Part shown: positions 45,715 to 54,350 of the stretch, piece after piece
Layout of the letters: each line of letters starts with the position of its first letter
Numbering within the stretch: the first letter of the stretch is position 1
DNA from: Arsenophonus nilaparvatae
GTDB lineage: Bacteria > Pseudomonadota > Gammaproteobacteria > Enterobacterales > Enterobacteriaceae
Assembly (NCBI RefSeq): GCF_000757905.1
Contig: NZ_JRLH01000003.1
Reading direction: 5' to 3' (one strand)
Length of the DNA: 64,000 bases
Notes under the pieces: model-generated
Database searches by the model: none
Seen by the model: the letters and a program-made list of their open reading frames with translations, nothing else
What the model was told of the DNA's origin: nothing
Translations under genes and position numbers: made by a program

Positions 45715-46686
45715 ATGTGTTGGTGGCGTCGTTTACAAATTGATTATTTTTTGCTGTTTATGTTAATGACTATCATGCTTGCTTCCTTTTTTCCTTGTCA
45801 AGGTAAGGTGAAAATCGTCTTTCAACATTTAACGACTATAGCCATTGCGTTACTTTTTTTTCTCCATGGCGCAAAACTTTCACGCCAGGCTATTTTTGCC
45901 GGTATCGGTCATTGGCGATTACATCTGCTAATTTTTTGCAGTACCTTTATTTTGTTTCCGATTATTGGCTTAGCGTTAAAGCCGTTAGTACCTGAGTGGA
46001 TGTCACCGACTGTTTATATCGGATTTCTTTACCTTTGCGCCTTACCTGCGACAGTGCAGCCTGCGATTGCGTTTACTTCTGTTGCCGGCGGCAATATTGC
46101 CGCTGCCATTTGTAGTGCATCAGCTTCCAGTTTGTTAGGGGTATTTTTGTCGCCAATATTAGTCAGTTTCTTAATAGATATTGATAATCATCAACAGATT
46201 GAGCTGTTGTCAAATATTGGTGCTATTTTATTGCAAATTATGCTGCCATTTATATTAGGTCATTTACTCAGGCCGTTACTGGTACAATGGATTAATCGCT
46301 ATCGAAAATTAATTACTATTTCTGATCGTTCATCTATTTTATTAGTGGTTTATGTCGCTTTTAGTGAGGCGGTTATTGAAGGGATATGGTATAAAGTTGA
46401 TGGCTGGTCGCTATTAATGATTGCGATTGTTAGCGGTTTTTTACTTGCTATAGTGATTTTATTTAATATTTACACCGCTCGTTATTTTGGTTTTAGTAAA
46501 GCCGATGAGATCACAATAGTATTTTGTGGCTCTAAGAAAAGTTTAGTTAATGGTGTCCCTATGGCTAATATACTTTTTCCTGCTCATCTAGTTGGTATTA
46601 TTTTACTGCCGGTGATGATTTTTCATCAAATTCAATTAATGGTATGTGCGCTATTGGCACAACGCTACGCTAAAAAAAGTCGTTAA
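45715..46686 (+). CDS. yfeH: Bile acid:sodium symporter-family protein YfeH
   Basis: Membrane transporter of the SBF-like group with about nine or ten membrane segments; the substrate is unknown. It closely follows E. coli YfeH, with LTTIAIALLFFLHGAKLSRQAI, AGGNIAAAICSASASSLLG, and DEITIVFCGSKKSLVNG plus IPMANILFP-like VPMANILFP. AAAGGAAG precedes the ATG. The 323 residues compare with 332 in E. coli. In E. coli yfeH is far from ydgJ, so this position is a rearrangement. Confidence 0.93.
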   Translation: MCWWRRLQIDYFLLFMLMTIMLASFFPCQGKVKIVFQHLTTIAIALLFFLHGAKLSRQAIFAGIGHWRLHLLIFCSTFILFPIIGLALKPLVPEWMSPTVYIGFLYLCALPATVQPAIAFTSVAGGNIAAAICSASASSLLGVFLSPILVSFLIDIDNHQQIELLSNIGAILLQIMLPFILGHLLRPLLVQWINRYRKLITISDRSSILLVVYVAFSEAVIEGIWYKVDGWSLLMIAIVSGFLLAIVILFNIYTARYFGFSKADEITIVFCGSKKSLVNGVPMANILFPAHLVGIILLPVMIFHQIQLMVCALLAQRYAKKSR

Positions 46687-46703
46687 CATGAAAATTATTC
46701 AGC

Positions 46704-47150
46704 TTATTTAATTGATGATACATAGCCATTTAATTTAACTCTCTCATTTTGTGTCTTTTCTTCACATTGCATTTGCTTAACTTGTAGTAGTTTTTGGCTC
46801 AATAGAAAGGGGCAAACAGGTAAAGACAAGCTTTCAGTTGAATGTAAGTTTTTTGGCGATCCTTGTAGGGCGACACTTTCTATCGTGGAATTATATTCCT
46901 GATTAAGTCGTGAAGTGAGATGATAATTCTTTATTTGAATTGAACTGTCAAGATTTAAACGTAACATGAGTTGGTGATAAAATTTAGCCTTACTTGAATC
47001 AATTTTAGTTGAAATATGAATATTATTTTTTACAAAACAGTTTTTTATTTTTTTTATTTTACTAATTAATGAGTTTGTTTTTAGCTGATTATGTTGTTGG
47101 CTAGGTTTTATTAAAGGTCGATCTTTTATGATATTAATTTTATTCAACAT
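46704..47150 (-). CDS. Unrecognised 148-residue protein
   Basis: I recognise no family. The ATG at 47150 is supported by GAGGG seven bases upstream; the frame is open a little further but without a better start. No signal peptide or membrane segment is seen. The first 40 residues are rich in Asn, Ser, Gln and Lys, the rest is hydrophilic with a leucine-rich patch (LPVCPFLLSQKLLQVKQMQC). It follows ydgA on the same strand after a hairpin and is convergent with yfeH. It has no counterpart in the E. coli order that I know. It could be a lineage-specific gene, possibly secreted, but that is a guess. Confidence 0.6.
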   Translation of the reverse strand: MLNKINIIKDRPLIKPSQQHNQLKTNSLISKIKKIKNCFVKNNIHISTKIDSSKAKFYHQLMLRLNLDSSIQIKNYHLTSRLNQEYNSTIESVALQGSPKNLHSTESLSLPVCPFLLSQKLLQVKQMQCEEKTQNERVKLNGYVSSIK

Positions 47151-47176
47151 AGAAACCCTCAGTATTAAAAATTGAT

Positions 47177-47208
47177 ACAAAAGAGCCAGTATCTTAACTG
47201 GCTTTTGT
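47177..47208 (-). terminator. ydgA terminator
   Basis: ACAAAA and GCCAG (47177-47189) pair with CTGGC and TTTTGT (47198-47208), interrupted by a two-base bulge. It lies 14 bases beyond the ydgA stop. Confidence 0.7.
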
Positions 47209-47222
47209 CATTTTACTAAGGT

Positions 47223-48815
47223 TTAATTTGATTGCGGGGTAGTTTTCGGCGCTGTTACAGGCTGAGACGATGGATTGTCCATCAAGCCAATATTAATTAA
47301 AAACTCAACTAATTTAAATGATTGATTATTCATCTTTAGTTCGTCACCGGAGTAATGAATATTCATCGTCATATTATCTTTGGTTACCAGCATCCATGGC
47401 AAAATTGGTCTATCTTCATTCAATTGTGCTTTTTTCTCATCACTGAGGAAGTATTCTGTTGGTGAAGTAAAGACATTTTGCTTAGCTGAACTTTCAAATT
47501 CACTAATTTGTGCAGTTGCTTTCTGACTAAATAATGTTTTTTGTTCCGGGGTGGTTACTTTATCATCTGAGCCTAGTATTTCTGTTTGGGTAAGCATTTC
47601 TATCAACATCGGTTTTGATAAATTAACATTGATATTAAAATGATTGAATAGTGCTTTAATGACCTGATCGTATTGGTTATTTTGGCTATAAACAGAGAGT
47701 TGATTCAATGTCCAAGGCTTCATATCGATATCTATTTTGATATCGCTTTGACCGGCACTATTTTTCCAATAAAAAGGTTCGATGACAATTCTCGGACTAT
47801 TCTTCAACAAGCTAGGTAAGTTCTCAACTAATAACTGGGCGAAAATAGTATCTGCATTATAAAGAGGGTTGCCATTTGCTAAGTTGTGAGCAATTTCATC
47901 ATTATAACTTTTTAGGAAATTACCAAACGCTTTAGCATCCATTCTTTCGATTAATAAAGTAAGTTCTCCAGAACCTAAGTTTTGTTCTTTAGCGATAAGA
48001 TCATTAATGCTATAAGAAATTTTACCGTCAATGCTATCGTCTTTTAGTACAGAATCTAAGTTAATAGCAAAATTTTTAAATGAAAATTTAATGTCATCGC
48101 TATTAAAATTAATATCGGAAATATTAAGCGTCTGTTTGCCGGAGTAGAAATTAAACGGAGTCAGTGATAAATCACTTTGGATATTGAGCCCTTTAAGGAT
48201 CATGCTTTCCGTTTTCTCTTTATTGCCGATAACAAAATTATCACTAACAACGGAAATTTTTATATCTTTAAGATCGGTATTGCCCACATAATTAATTGCA
48301 CCACCGCTAAACGTTATATTTTTTCCATAAGGATTACCGTCTAGTGGACTTAAATTTAAATTTGCATCTAGGCCTTTATTAAAACCGACGTCAACATCAC
48401 CAGTTATGAATGCTTGCTCCTGAGTATATTTGAATAGTTCTTCAGTGGTTTCATTTTTAACCAGTTCAATAGTGGTTGAGGCTAATCTTGGTAACAGATT
48501 AAATTTAACTATTTTGTTAATAGGAAAGGGGCCATGAAAGATTTTTGTGGCAAACTTAACAATGGTATTTTTTCTTTCGCTGTTCTCTTTTATATCAATA
48601 ACGATGTCTGCGTTAGAAGTGAAAATTCCTCGCTGATAATTTTCTGTTTTAACATTAATACCAGCTTCTGGTGCATTATTTTTTAGTGTGGTATTAGTAC
48701 GTTCAATGAAAGTATCAAACTCTCCCTCAATTTTTTTTCCGGTATACCAAGAGCCAATTGTCCAAATTACGGCAACAATTACAATGACACCTACAGCTAC
48801 TAACGATTTCTTCAT
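47223..48815 (-). CDS. ydgA: DUF945-family protein YdgA
   Basis: Large protein with one N-terminal membrane segment (about residues 4-22) and a long periplasmic or membrane-associated part made of beta-rich repeats. The function is not established; the family is widespread in Enterobacterales. The N-terminus MKKSLVAVGVIVIVAVIWTIG and the motif WYTGKKIEGEF match E. coli YdgA. The 530 residues are slightly longer than E. coli (502), with an Asn/Pro/Thr-rich end. Order ydgA-manA is conserved. Confidence 0.92.
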   Translation of the reverse strand: MKKSLVAVGVIVIVAVIWTIGSWYTGKKIEGEFDTFIERTNTTLKNNAPEAGINVKTENYQRGIFTSNADIVIDIKENSERKNTIVKFATKIFHGPFPINKIVKFNLLPRLASTTIELVKNETTEELFKYTQEQAFITGDVDVGFNKGLDANLNLSPLDGNPYGKNITFSGGAINYVGNTDLKDIKISVVSDNFVIGNKEKTESMILKGLNIQSDLSLTPFNFYSGKQTLNISDINFNSDDIKFSFKNFAINLDSVLKDDSIDGKISYSINDLIAKEQNLGSGELTLLIERMDAKAFGNFLKSYNDEIAHNLANGNPLYNADTIFAQLLVENLPSLLKNSPRIVIEPFYWKNSAGQSDIKIDIDMKPWTLNQLSVYSQNNQYDQVIKALFNHFNINVNLSKPMLIEMLTQTEILGSDDKVTTPEQKTLFSQKATAQISEFESSAKQNVFTSPTEYFLSDEKKAQLNEDRPILPWMLVTKDNMTMNIHYSGDELKMNNQSFKLVEFLINIGLMDNPSSQPVTAPKTTPQSN

Positions 48816-48904
48816 ATATCCATCCCTTAAGGATTTTAGCGGGTAAAAGTGATCAAATTTAATAAAATATATTATATACAGCTTTGCATGTATTTTAATT
48901 TTTG

Positions 48905-50080
48905 CTAATAATTAAAAACTCTGGCCAGTTTACCTTTTCCATTAAGCATAATTTGTCTTTCGGATGCAGATATAAATATGGATTCCCCAGATAGGATCTC
49001 GGCAGTTTGATTTTCTGAGGTGATAGATATCTTACCTTCAATACAAAATAAAATCGTGGCAGAATTGTTTGCTATCGTAGTCAATTGATTATCAATTAGA
49101 TATAAGGAAAAAGCAAAATCATCTACCGGAATAGGATAACAAAATTCATTATTATGTATATTCGGTTGTAGCAATAATGTGTCGCAGGGTTTGGCAATGA
49201 AATCTAAATTAGCCAGTAATTCAGCAATATCGATATGTTTGTTAGTTAATCCCGCGCGCAGTACATTGTCAGAATTGGCCATTACTTCTAAACCAACACC
49301 TTCAATATAAGCATGCGGCGTTCTGGCATAGAGAAACATCGCTTTACCTGGTTGTAATTCAATAATATTCAGTAACAATGGTGCAAATAATCCATTATCT
49401 TCAGGGTATAATGGCAACATTTTTTCTATCGTGTTCCAAGGTTCCCCTTTTTCTTGCTGTAGAACAGATTTTAAGGCTACAAGTAGCGGCTGCTTTTCTT
49501 TTGTTGTCAGGCTTAACAAATGTTTAAAAAGTTGTGCCAGTTGAGTTTCTGTTGGGGTCTTTAAAAATAGTTGAATAACTGGTGAAGCTTCGGCAATCGG
49601 CAGTAATAAATTAGTGATCTCCTTTAAAGGGCGAAATGAATTAAGCGCTTTGAAAGGTGTTAAAGCATAAATCAATTCAGGCTTATGATTATCGTCTTTA
49701 TAATTACGATTAGGGCAATCGAGCGCAATTCCTGCTGCGTTTTCACGCTTAAACCCAACTTCGGCAGCGATTTTATCTGGGTGTACCTGGATTGAAAGTG
49801 GTTGAGCCGCGCAGAGCACTTTGAATAAAAAAGGTAATCGATGAAATTTTTGAGCAATTTTTTCACCGAGATAATAGCTTGGATCGGTTGCGATTAGTTT
49901 ATCTAACGATATTTTTTGCTGGCTATTTAAATCTTCAACCATAGAGCTGGCTTTAGGATGTGCTCCCATCCATAATTCAGCCATCGGTAAATGCTGAGGA
50001 TTTTTGATATGGTAAAGCTTTGTTAGGGCATCTTTACTACCCCAATCATAGTGTTGAATTTTATTGATCATTTTAAACAT
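48905..50080 (-). CDS. manA: Mannose-6-phosphate isomerase
   Basis: Zinc enzyme interconverting mannose 6-phosphate and fructose 6-phosphate. Zinc ligands are visible in LSIQVHPDK (Gln, His), HKPELIYAL (Glu) and TPHAYIEGVGLEVM (His). The 391 residues equal E. coli ManA, and the first Met aligns best (MFKMINKIQHYDWGSK). It is divergent from fumC. Confidence 0.97.
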   Translation of the reverse strand: MFKMINKIQHYDWGSKDALTKLYHIKNPQHLPMAELWMGAHPKASSMVEDLNSQQKISLDKLIATDPSYYLGEKIAQKFHRLPFLFKVLCAAQPLSIQVHPDKIAAEVGFKRENAAGIALDCPNRNYKDDNHKPELIYALTPFKALNSFRPLKEITNLLLPIAEASPVIQLFLKTPTETQLAQLFKHLLSLTTKEKQPLLVALKSVLQQEKGEPWNTIEKMLPLYPEDNGLFAPLLLNIIELQPGKAMFLYARTPHAYIEGVGLEVMANSDNVLRAGLTNKHIDIAELLANLDFIAKPCDTLLLQPNIHNNEFCYPIPVDDFAFSLYLIDNQLTTIANNSATILFCIEGKISITSENQTAEILSGESIFISASERQIMLNGKGKLARVFNY

Positions 50081-50248
50081 ATAATACTGCTCTTAGTTGA
50101 TAAAAATTTATTTTTAACTGTAATGCAATAAACTCGCTTATCTCTCACATTTTAAATTAAAAATAGTGCATGATTTCAAGTACAATCAGTTTATCTGCAA
50201 AGATGGATTATGCATATCCAATTATTTTATGCTAAGGAGATAATAATA

Positions 50249-51645
50249 ATGTCAGAATATCGCATTGAAAAAGACTCAATGGGTGAAATTAAAGTCCCAG
50301 CAGATAGGCTATGGGGCGCTCAAACGCAACGTTCGCTGCAACATTTCCATATCTCAGTGGAAAAAATGCCTGTTGCCTTGATCCATGCATTGGCATTAAC
50401 TAAAAAAGCAGCAGCTGAAGTAAATAGCGATTTAGGTTTGATAGCAAAGGATAAGGCTAATGCTATTATCGCCGCAGCTGATGAAGTCTTAGCGGATAAG
50501 CATATGGCTGAATTTCCATTAGCAGTCTGGCAGACCGGCTCTGGTACGCAAACTAACATGAATATAAATGAAGTATTGGCAAACAGAGCGAGTGAAATTT
50601 TAGGTGGGAAAAGAGGCCAGCAGCGCTTAATTCACCCGAATGATGATGTAAATAAAAGCCAGAGTTCTAATGATGTATTTCCTACTGCAATGCATGTAGC
50701 TGCTGTTATTGCTTTACATCAACATCTGTTACCTAGATTAAAAGAACTACAAACTACTTTTAAGCAAAAATCTGATGCCTTTAATGATATTGTCAAAATT
50801 GGCCGTACGCATCTTCAAGATGCAACACCATTAACGTTAGGCCAAGAAATATCAGGGTGGGGAGCAATGCTAGCTCATAATGTCCGCCATATCGAAGAGA
50901 GTATTCCGCATCTATCTGAACTGGCATTAGGCGGAACGGCGGTAGGTACCGGTTTAAATACCCATCCTGAATATGCCATTAAAGTTGCCAGTAAAATTGC
51001 AAAATTATCCGGCCTACCATTTGTCACTGCGCCTAATAAATTTGAATCTTTAGCTACTTGTGATGCTTTAGTTCATGCCCATGGTGCTTTAAAAGGTTTA
51101 GCAGCTTCATTAATGAAAATTGCTAATGATGTAAGTGGTTAGCATCAGGTCCGCGTTGTGGCATTGGTGAAATTATGATCCCAGAAAATGAACCTGGTAG
51201 TTCGATAATGCCAGGAAAAGTTAATCCGACGCAGTGTGAAGCTTTAACTATGCTTTGTGCTCAAGTTATGGGGAATGATGTTGCTATTAATATTGGTGGA
51301 GCATCAGGTAATTTTGAACTCAATGTTTTCCGCCCTATGATTATTGATAATTTTTTACAATCAATTCGTTTATTGGCAGATGGTATGCTTAGTTTTAATG
51401 ATCATTGCGCTAAAGGTATTGAGCCTAATCGTCAACGGATAGATAAATTATTACATGAATCATTAATGCTAGTTACTGCACTAAATACGCATATTGGTTA
51501 TGATAAAGCCGCTGAAATTGCTAAAAAAGCACATAAAGAAGGGTTGACGCTGAAGCAAGCAGCATTAAAACTGGCTTATTTAACAGCCGAAGAGTTTGAT
51601 AGTTGGGTGCGACCTGAAAATATGGTTGGTAGTATGAAAAAGTAG
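50249..51645 (+). pseudogene. fumC: Fumarase C, split by a single-base frameshift
   Basis: Class II fumarase (fumarate to malate). The ATG at 50249 follows AAGGAG and aligns MSEYRIEKDSMGEI with E. coli. The frame is normal to residue 297 (LMKIANDV), then reads Ser-Gly-stop at 51140-51142. The other frame continues at once with WLASGPRCGIGEI and runs to the correct C-terminus (VGSMKK, stop 51643-51645). The two halves together are 1397 bases, one short of 466 codons, so one base is missing near 51134-51138, where AGN-TGG is expected. The second half holds the catalytic serine loop GSSIMPGKVNP, so the first half alone cannot work. Real inactivation and a sequencing error are both possible. Confidence 0.9.
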
Positions 51646-51661
51646 TTTTATATTTATAAGT

Positions 51662-51695
51662 AAAGAAAACCGAGTTAATAACCTCGGTTTTCTTT
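51662..51695. terminator. Bidirectional terminator between fumC and tus
   Basis: AAAGAAAACCGAG (51662-51674) pairs perfectly with CTCGGTTTTCTTT (51683-51695). It lies between convergent genes and has a T-rich 3' arm in both directions. Confidence 0.92.
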
Positions 51696-51697
51696 AC

Positions 51698-52618
51698 TTA
51701 GATTTCTTGATAAAGATGTAATCGAGCAATAATTAATTTTAGTTTTTTATTTTTTGGCTTATGTTTTATTTTTATATTATTAATATCATAGTCAGTAAGC
51801 GTACCTAATTTTGTCAAATGGTTTGTATCACTACTAAATGATAACAGTGGAAGAGGGCAAGCGTATTGTACTTGTTGTTTTTCATTCGCGTACCAAACTC
51901 TGGCAATCGGCTGAACTTTTACGGGGCGTTGTATTTTTAATATGGCAGCATTAGAGATGCTATTTAAGTCCTGGATCTCTTTTTCAATTAAAGTACGCCA
52001 TTGTTGTTTAGTATATGCCGACATTGCTTTTTCAGATTGATAGTTTTTATGTAATCGCTCAAGTATTTGCTCTTTTGTTACTTTATTGACGATATTTTTA
52101 TTGGCCCAGCCAAAATTAATGCTACTAGGTGACTCAACATAATTGATTTTACGATAGGCATTGAGAGTAATTAAGCCATGTAATTGTTGGTGAATAAATT
52201 CAAATCGTTGTTCTTTTTTTATCCCCGATTGATGAGTGACAATATTTTTTAATTCTGTTTTTAACTTATTAATTGTTTCCATTTGCTGTTTTATGCCTAA
52301 ATAATTTTCTACTGAAAGATTAAAACATAGGGCACCAGGTAGCCTTATTGCAGTTTTATTACTAATGTGTTGCGGGCTATCATGAATAAATAATCGATTG
52401 TAGTTTGTTAATGCTAAGTTTAAGGCAGCTTTTCCTGTCAAAGTACTAATTGCTATTTGGTTAATATCATTATTTTCTTCTCCTTTCTTGGTTTCAGGTA
52501 ATTTAAATACAATAGCTGAGGTTAGAGATAAGGTATTAAGTTCAGTTAAAAAACAAGCTAGTTCAGCTTTCAATAAATCAAAACATTTTGATAATTTATA
52601 TCTTGCATCATATTTCAT
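51698..52618 (-). CDS. tus: DNA replication terminus site-binding protein Tus
   Basis: Binds Ter sites and stops replication forks arriving from one side. The 306 residues match E. coli Tus (309). Shared segments include RLPGALCFNL, GLITLNAYR, FGWANKN and the DNA-binding KIQRPVKVQPIARVWYANEKQQVQYACPLPL part; the C-terminus LKLIIARLHLY also matches. A Ter site is just upstream. In E. coli tus lies between rstA and rstB, which are missing here, leaving it next to fumC. Confidence 0.95.
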   Translation of the reverse strand: MKYDARYKLSKCFDLLKAELACFLTELNTLSLTSAIVFKLPETKKGEENNDINQIAISTLTGKAALNLALTNYNRLFIHDSPQHISNKTAIRLPGALCFNLSVENYLGIKQQMETINKLKTELKNIVTHQSGIKKEQRFEFIHQQLHGLITLNAYRKINYVESPSSINFGWANKNIVNKVTKEQILERLHKNYQSEKAMSAYTKQQWRTLIEKEIQDLNSISNAAILKIQRPVKVQPIARVWYANEKQQVQYACPLPLLSFSSDTNHLTKLGTLTDYDINNIKIKHKPKNKKLKLIIARLHLYQEI

Positions 52619-52629
52619 ATAAAAGTCTC

Positions 52630-52652
52630 AATTTAGTTACAACATGCTTTTT
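52630..52652 (-). other. Ter replication-arrest site in the tus promoter region
   Basis: Read on the minus strand the core is AGCATGTTGTAACTAAA; over 23 positions it matches E. coli TerB at 20. It includes the essential G6 and the invariant GTTGTAACTA. It lies 11 bases before the tus start, the same relation and orientation as TerB in E. coli, where Tus bound to Ter represses its own gene. From the known polarity, the fork-blocking face should be toward higher coordinates. Confidence 0.92.
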
Positions 52653-52807
52653 ATTCTAATCATAATAGCACCTAACCTACTAAGAAAAAATAAAATTTCT
52701 ACAGGATAGATAAAATCAAAAGGTAGGATTTGCCTTAACTCACATATTTGATTTAATGCTGACCTTAAATTAACAAAGTAGTACATCTTGTTCTCAAAAG
52801 GTAATTA

Positions 52808-54265
52808 ATGAAACTTATAAAACTATTTTTTACTCTTTTCATTTGTTTTTGTACTAAAAGAGTTGCCTCAAATATGCAACATTCGATATCACCAGCAAAT
52901 TTTTTTCAGTTTTCAAATATTATTATCTATTATCAACAATTATTAGCTTCCAATCCGTTAAAATATTCTATATATGGGCAGGAGAAAATAGGCGACATAG
53001 AACTTATAAAATACAAAATGGTGTCTCAAGAGTGGTCACCTGAAAAACTAGTTTCCCCACAAACATGGCGTCATAATCTTGATATATACATTCCTACAAT
53101 ACCGAAACCTAAATATGCTCTTATTATAATAAATAGTGGAGCTAGTTATAATAATAAGAATTTTTCACCAGATTTTAATAAAAAAATGCTGATTGATATT
53201 GCTGAAAAAACTAATGTTATTGTTATTTCAATTAATAATATCGTAAATAACTATGTCATATCGAATGATGACAATAAATTTCTTAATGAAAATGATCAGC
53301 AATATGATTTTATTGCCCGGAACTGGTCGTTATTTATGAATAATCCTGAAAGAAGGGTATTACCATTAGATATACCTATGACTGCCGTTGTTTCACAAAC
53401 TATTCGGTTTACTAAACAAGAATTAAAAAAATGGAACATCAAAAAATTTATTGTTTCTGGTGTGTCAGCTCAAGGATGTACTGCATGGTTAGCATCTATT
53501 GCCAATCCTGACATAGCTGCCATCGTTCCTTTTGCCAATGATGGCCTTAATACAGACAAAATGCTAAAACATGTATATCGGAGTTATGGTAAAAATTGGC
53601 CGTTCTCATTTCTTCCTTTTTATAATCAAAAAATTGATCAGATGATCGGCTCATATCGTTTTTCAAAGCTAATGCAAATAGTTGATCCTCTACAATATCT
53701 TAATTCAGATCATCAAAATCGACTTAGCATACCAAAATATATTATTAATGCTAGCAGTGATGACTTTTATACCCCAGATAACTCTCGTTTTTATTACGAT
53801 AAATTACCTGGTACTAAATCGTTAAGGATTATACCAAATACCAACCATATTAATATATTAGCTTTTACTGTACCTTCTTTAATATCATTTGTTAATCGCT
53901 TAAATAGAAATGTACCTTTACCAAAATTAAGTACCTGCATTTTTAAAAATAAACTTACTGTTCACTTTTCAGAAAAACCAGTCAAAATTACTCGTTGGAT
54001 AGCCAAAAATCCCGTTGCCAGAGATTTTCGCTACTCATGTGGTATCAGGTATTTACCATCATCAATTAAAATTGGCACCGGTGAAAATATAACGGTAGCC
54101 ATCAATACAAAAATAATGGGTTGGCAAGCTACTTATATTGAAGCTATTTTTAGTGACGGTTATGTTGCTACAACACAGGTATATATTACGCCTGATGATA
54201 AATTTCCAGTAACTGCACCTCCGGCAAAAAACTCAAGCTGCCAAACTTTACCTGGGCGAATATAG
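52808..54265 (+). CDS. PhoPQ-activated pathogenicity-related family hydrolase (PqaA-like)
   Basis: Secreted alpha/beta-hydrolase-like protein of the family named for Salmonella PqaA. A short hydrophobic N-terminus (about residues 4-18) serves as signal peptide. Family features are SQEWSPEKLVSPQTWRHNL, the nucleophile S220 in VSGVSAQGCTAWL, D318/D319 in NASSDDFYTPDNSRFYYDKLPG and H347 in IPNTNHINIL; these could form a Ser-Asp-His triad. A C-terminal beta domain follows from about residue 370. The family usually has Lys-Arg after the nucleophile; here it is Ala-Gln. The substrate is unknown. It is divergent from tus and followed by a strong terminator. Confidence 0.88.
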   Translation: MKLIKLFFTLFICFCTKRVASNMQHSISPANFFQFSNIIIYYQQLLASNPLKYSIYGQEKIGDIELIKYKMVSQEWSPEKLVSPQTWRHNLDIYIPTIPKPKYALIIINSGASYNNKNFSPDFNKKMLIDIAEKTNVIVISINNIVNNYVISNDDNKFLNENDQQYDFIARNWSLFMNNPERRVLPLDIPMTAVVSQTIRFTKQELKKWNIKKFIVSGVSAQGCTAWLASIANPDIAAIVPFANDGLNTDKMLKHVYRSYGKNWPFSFLPFYNQKIDQMIGSYRFSKLMQIVDPLQYLNSDHQNRLSIPKYIINASSDDFYTPDNSRFYYDKLPGTKSLRIIPNTNHINILAFTVPSLISFVNRLNRNVPLPKLSTCIFKNKLTVHFSEKPVKITRWIAKNPVARDFRYSCGIRYLPSSIKIGTGENITVAINTKIMGWQATYIEAIFSDGYVATTQVYITPDDKFPVTAPPAKNSSCQTLPGRI

Positions 54266-54304
54266 TATGGATATTAAATTTAATTAGTACTGATCTAAAT
54301 AAAA

Positions 54305-54343
54305 GTCTTAATTAAAGCACAAGATTTTGTGTTTAATTAAGAC
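54305..54343. terminator. Bidirectional terminator between the PqaA-like gene and ynfM
   Basis: GTCTTAATTAAA (54305-54316) and TTTAATTAAGAC (54332-54343) pair perfectly, with CACAA/TTGTG continuing inside after a single bulged G. It lies between convergent genes. Confidence 0.88.
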
Positions 54344-54350
54344 CAGCAGT

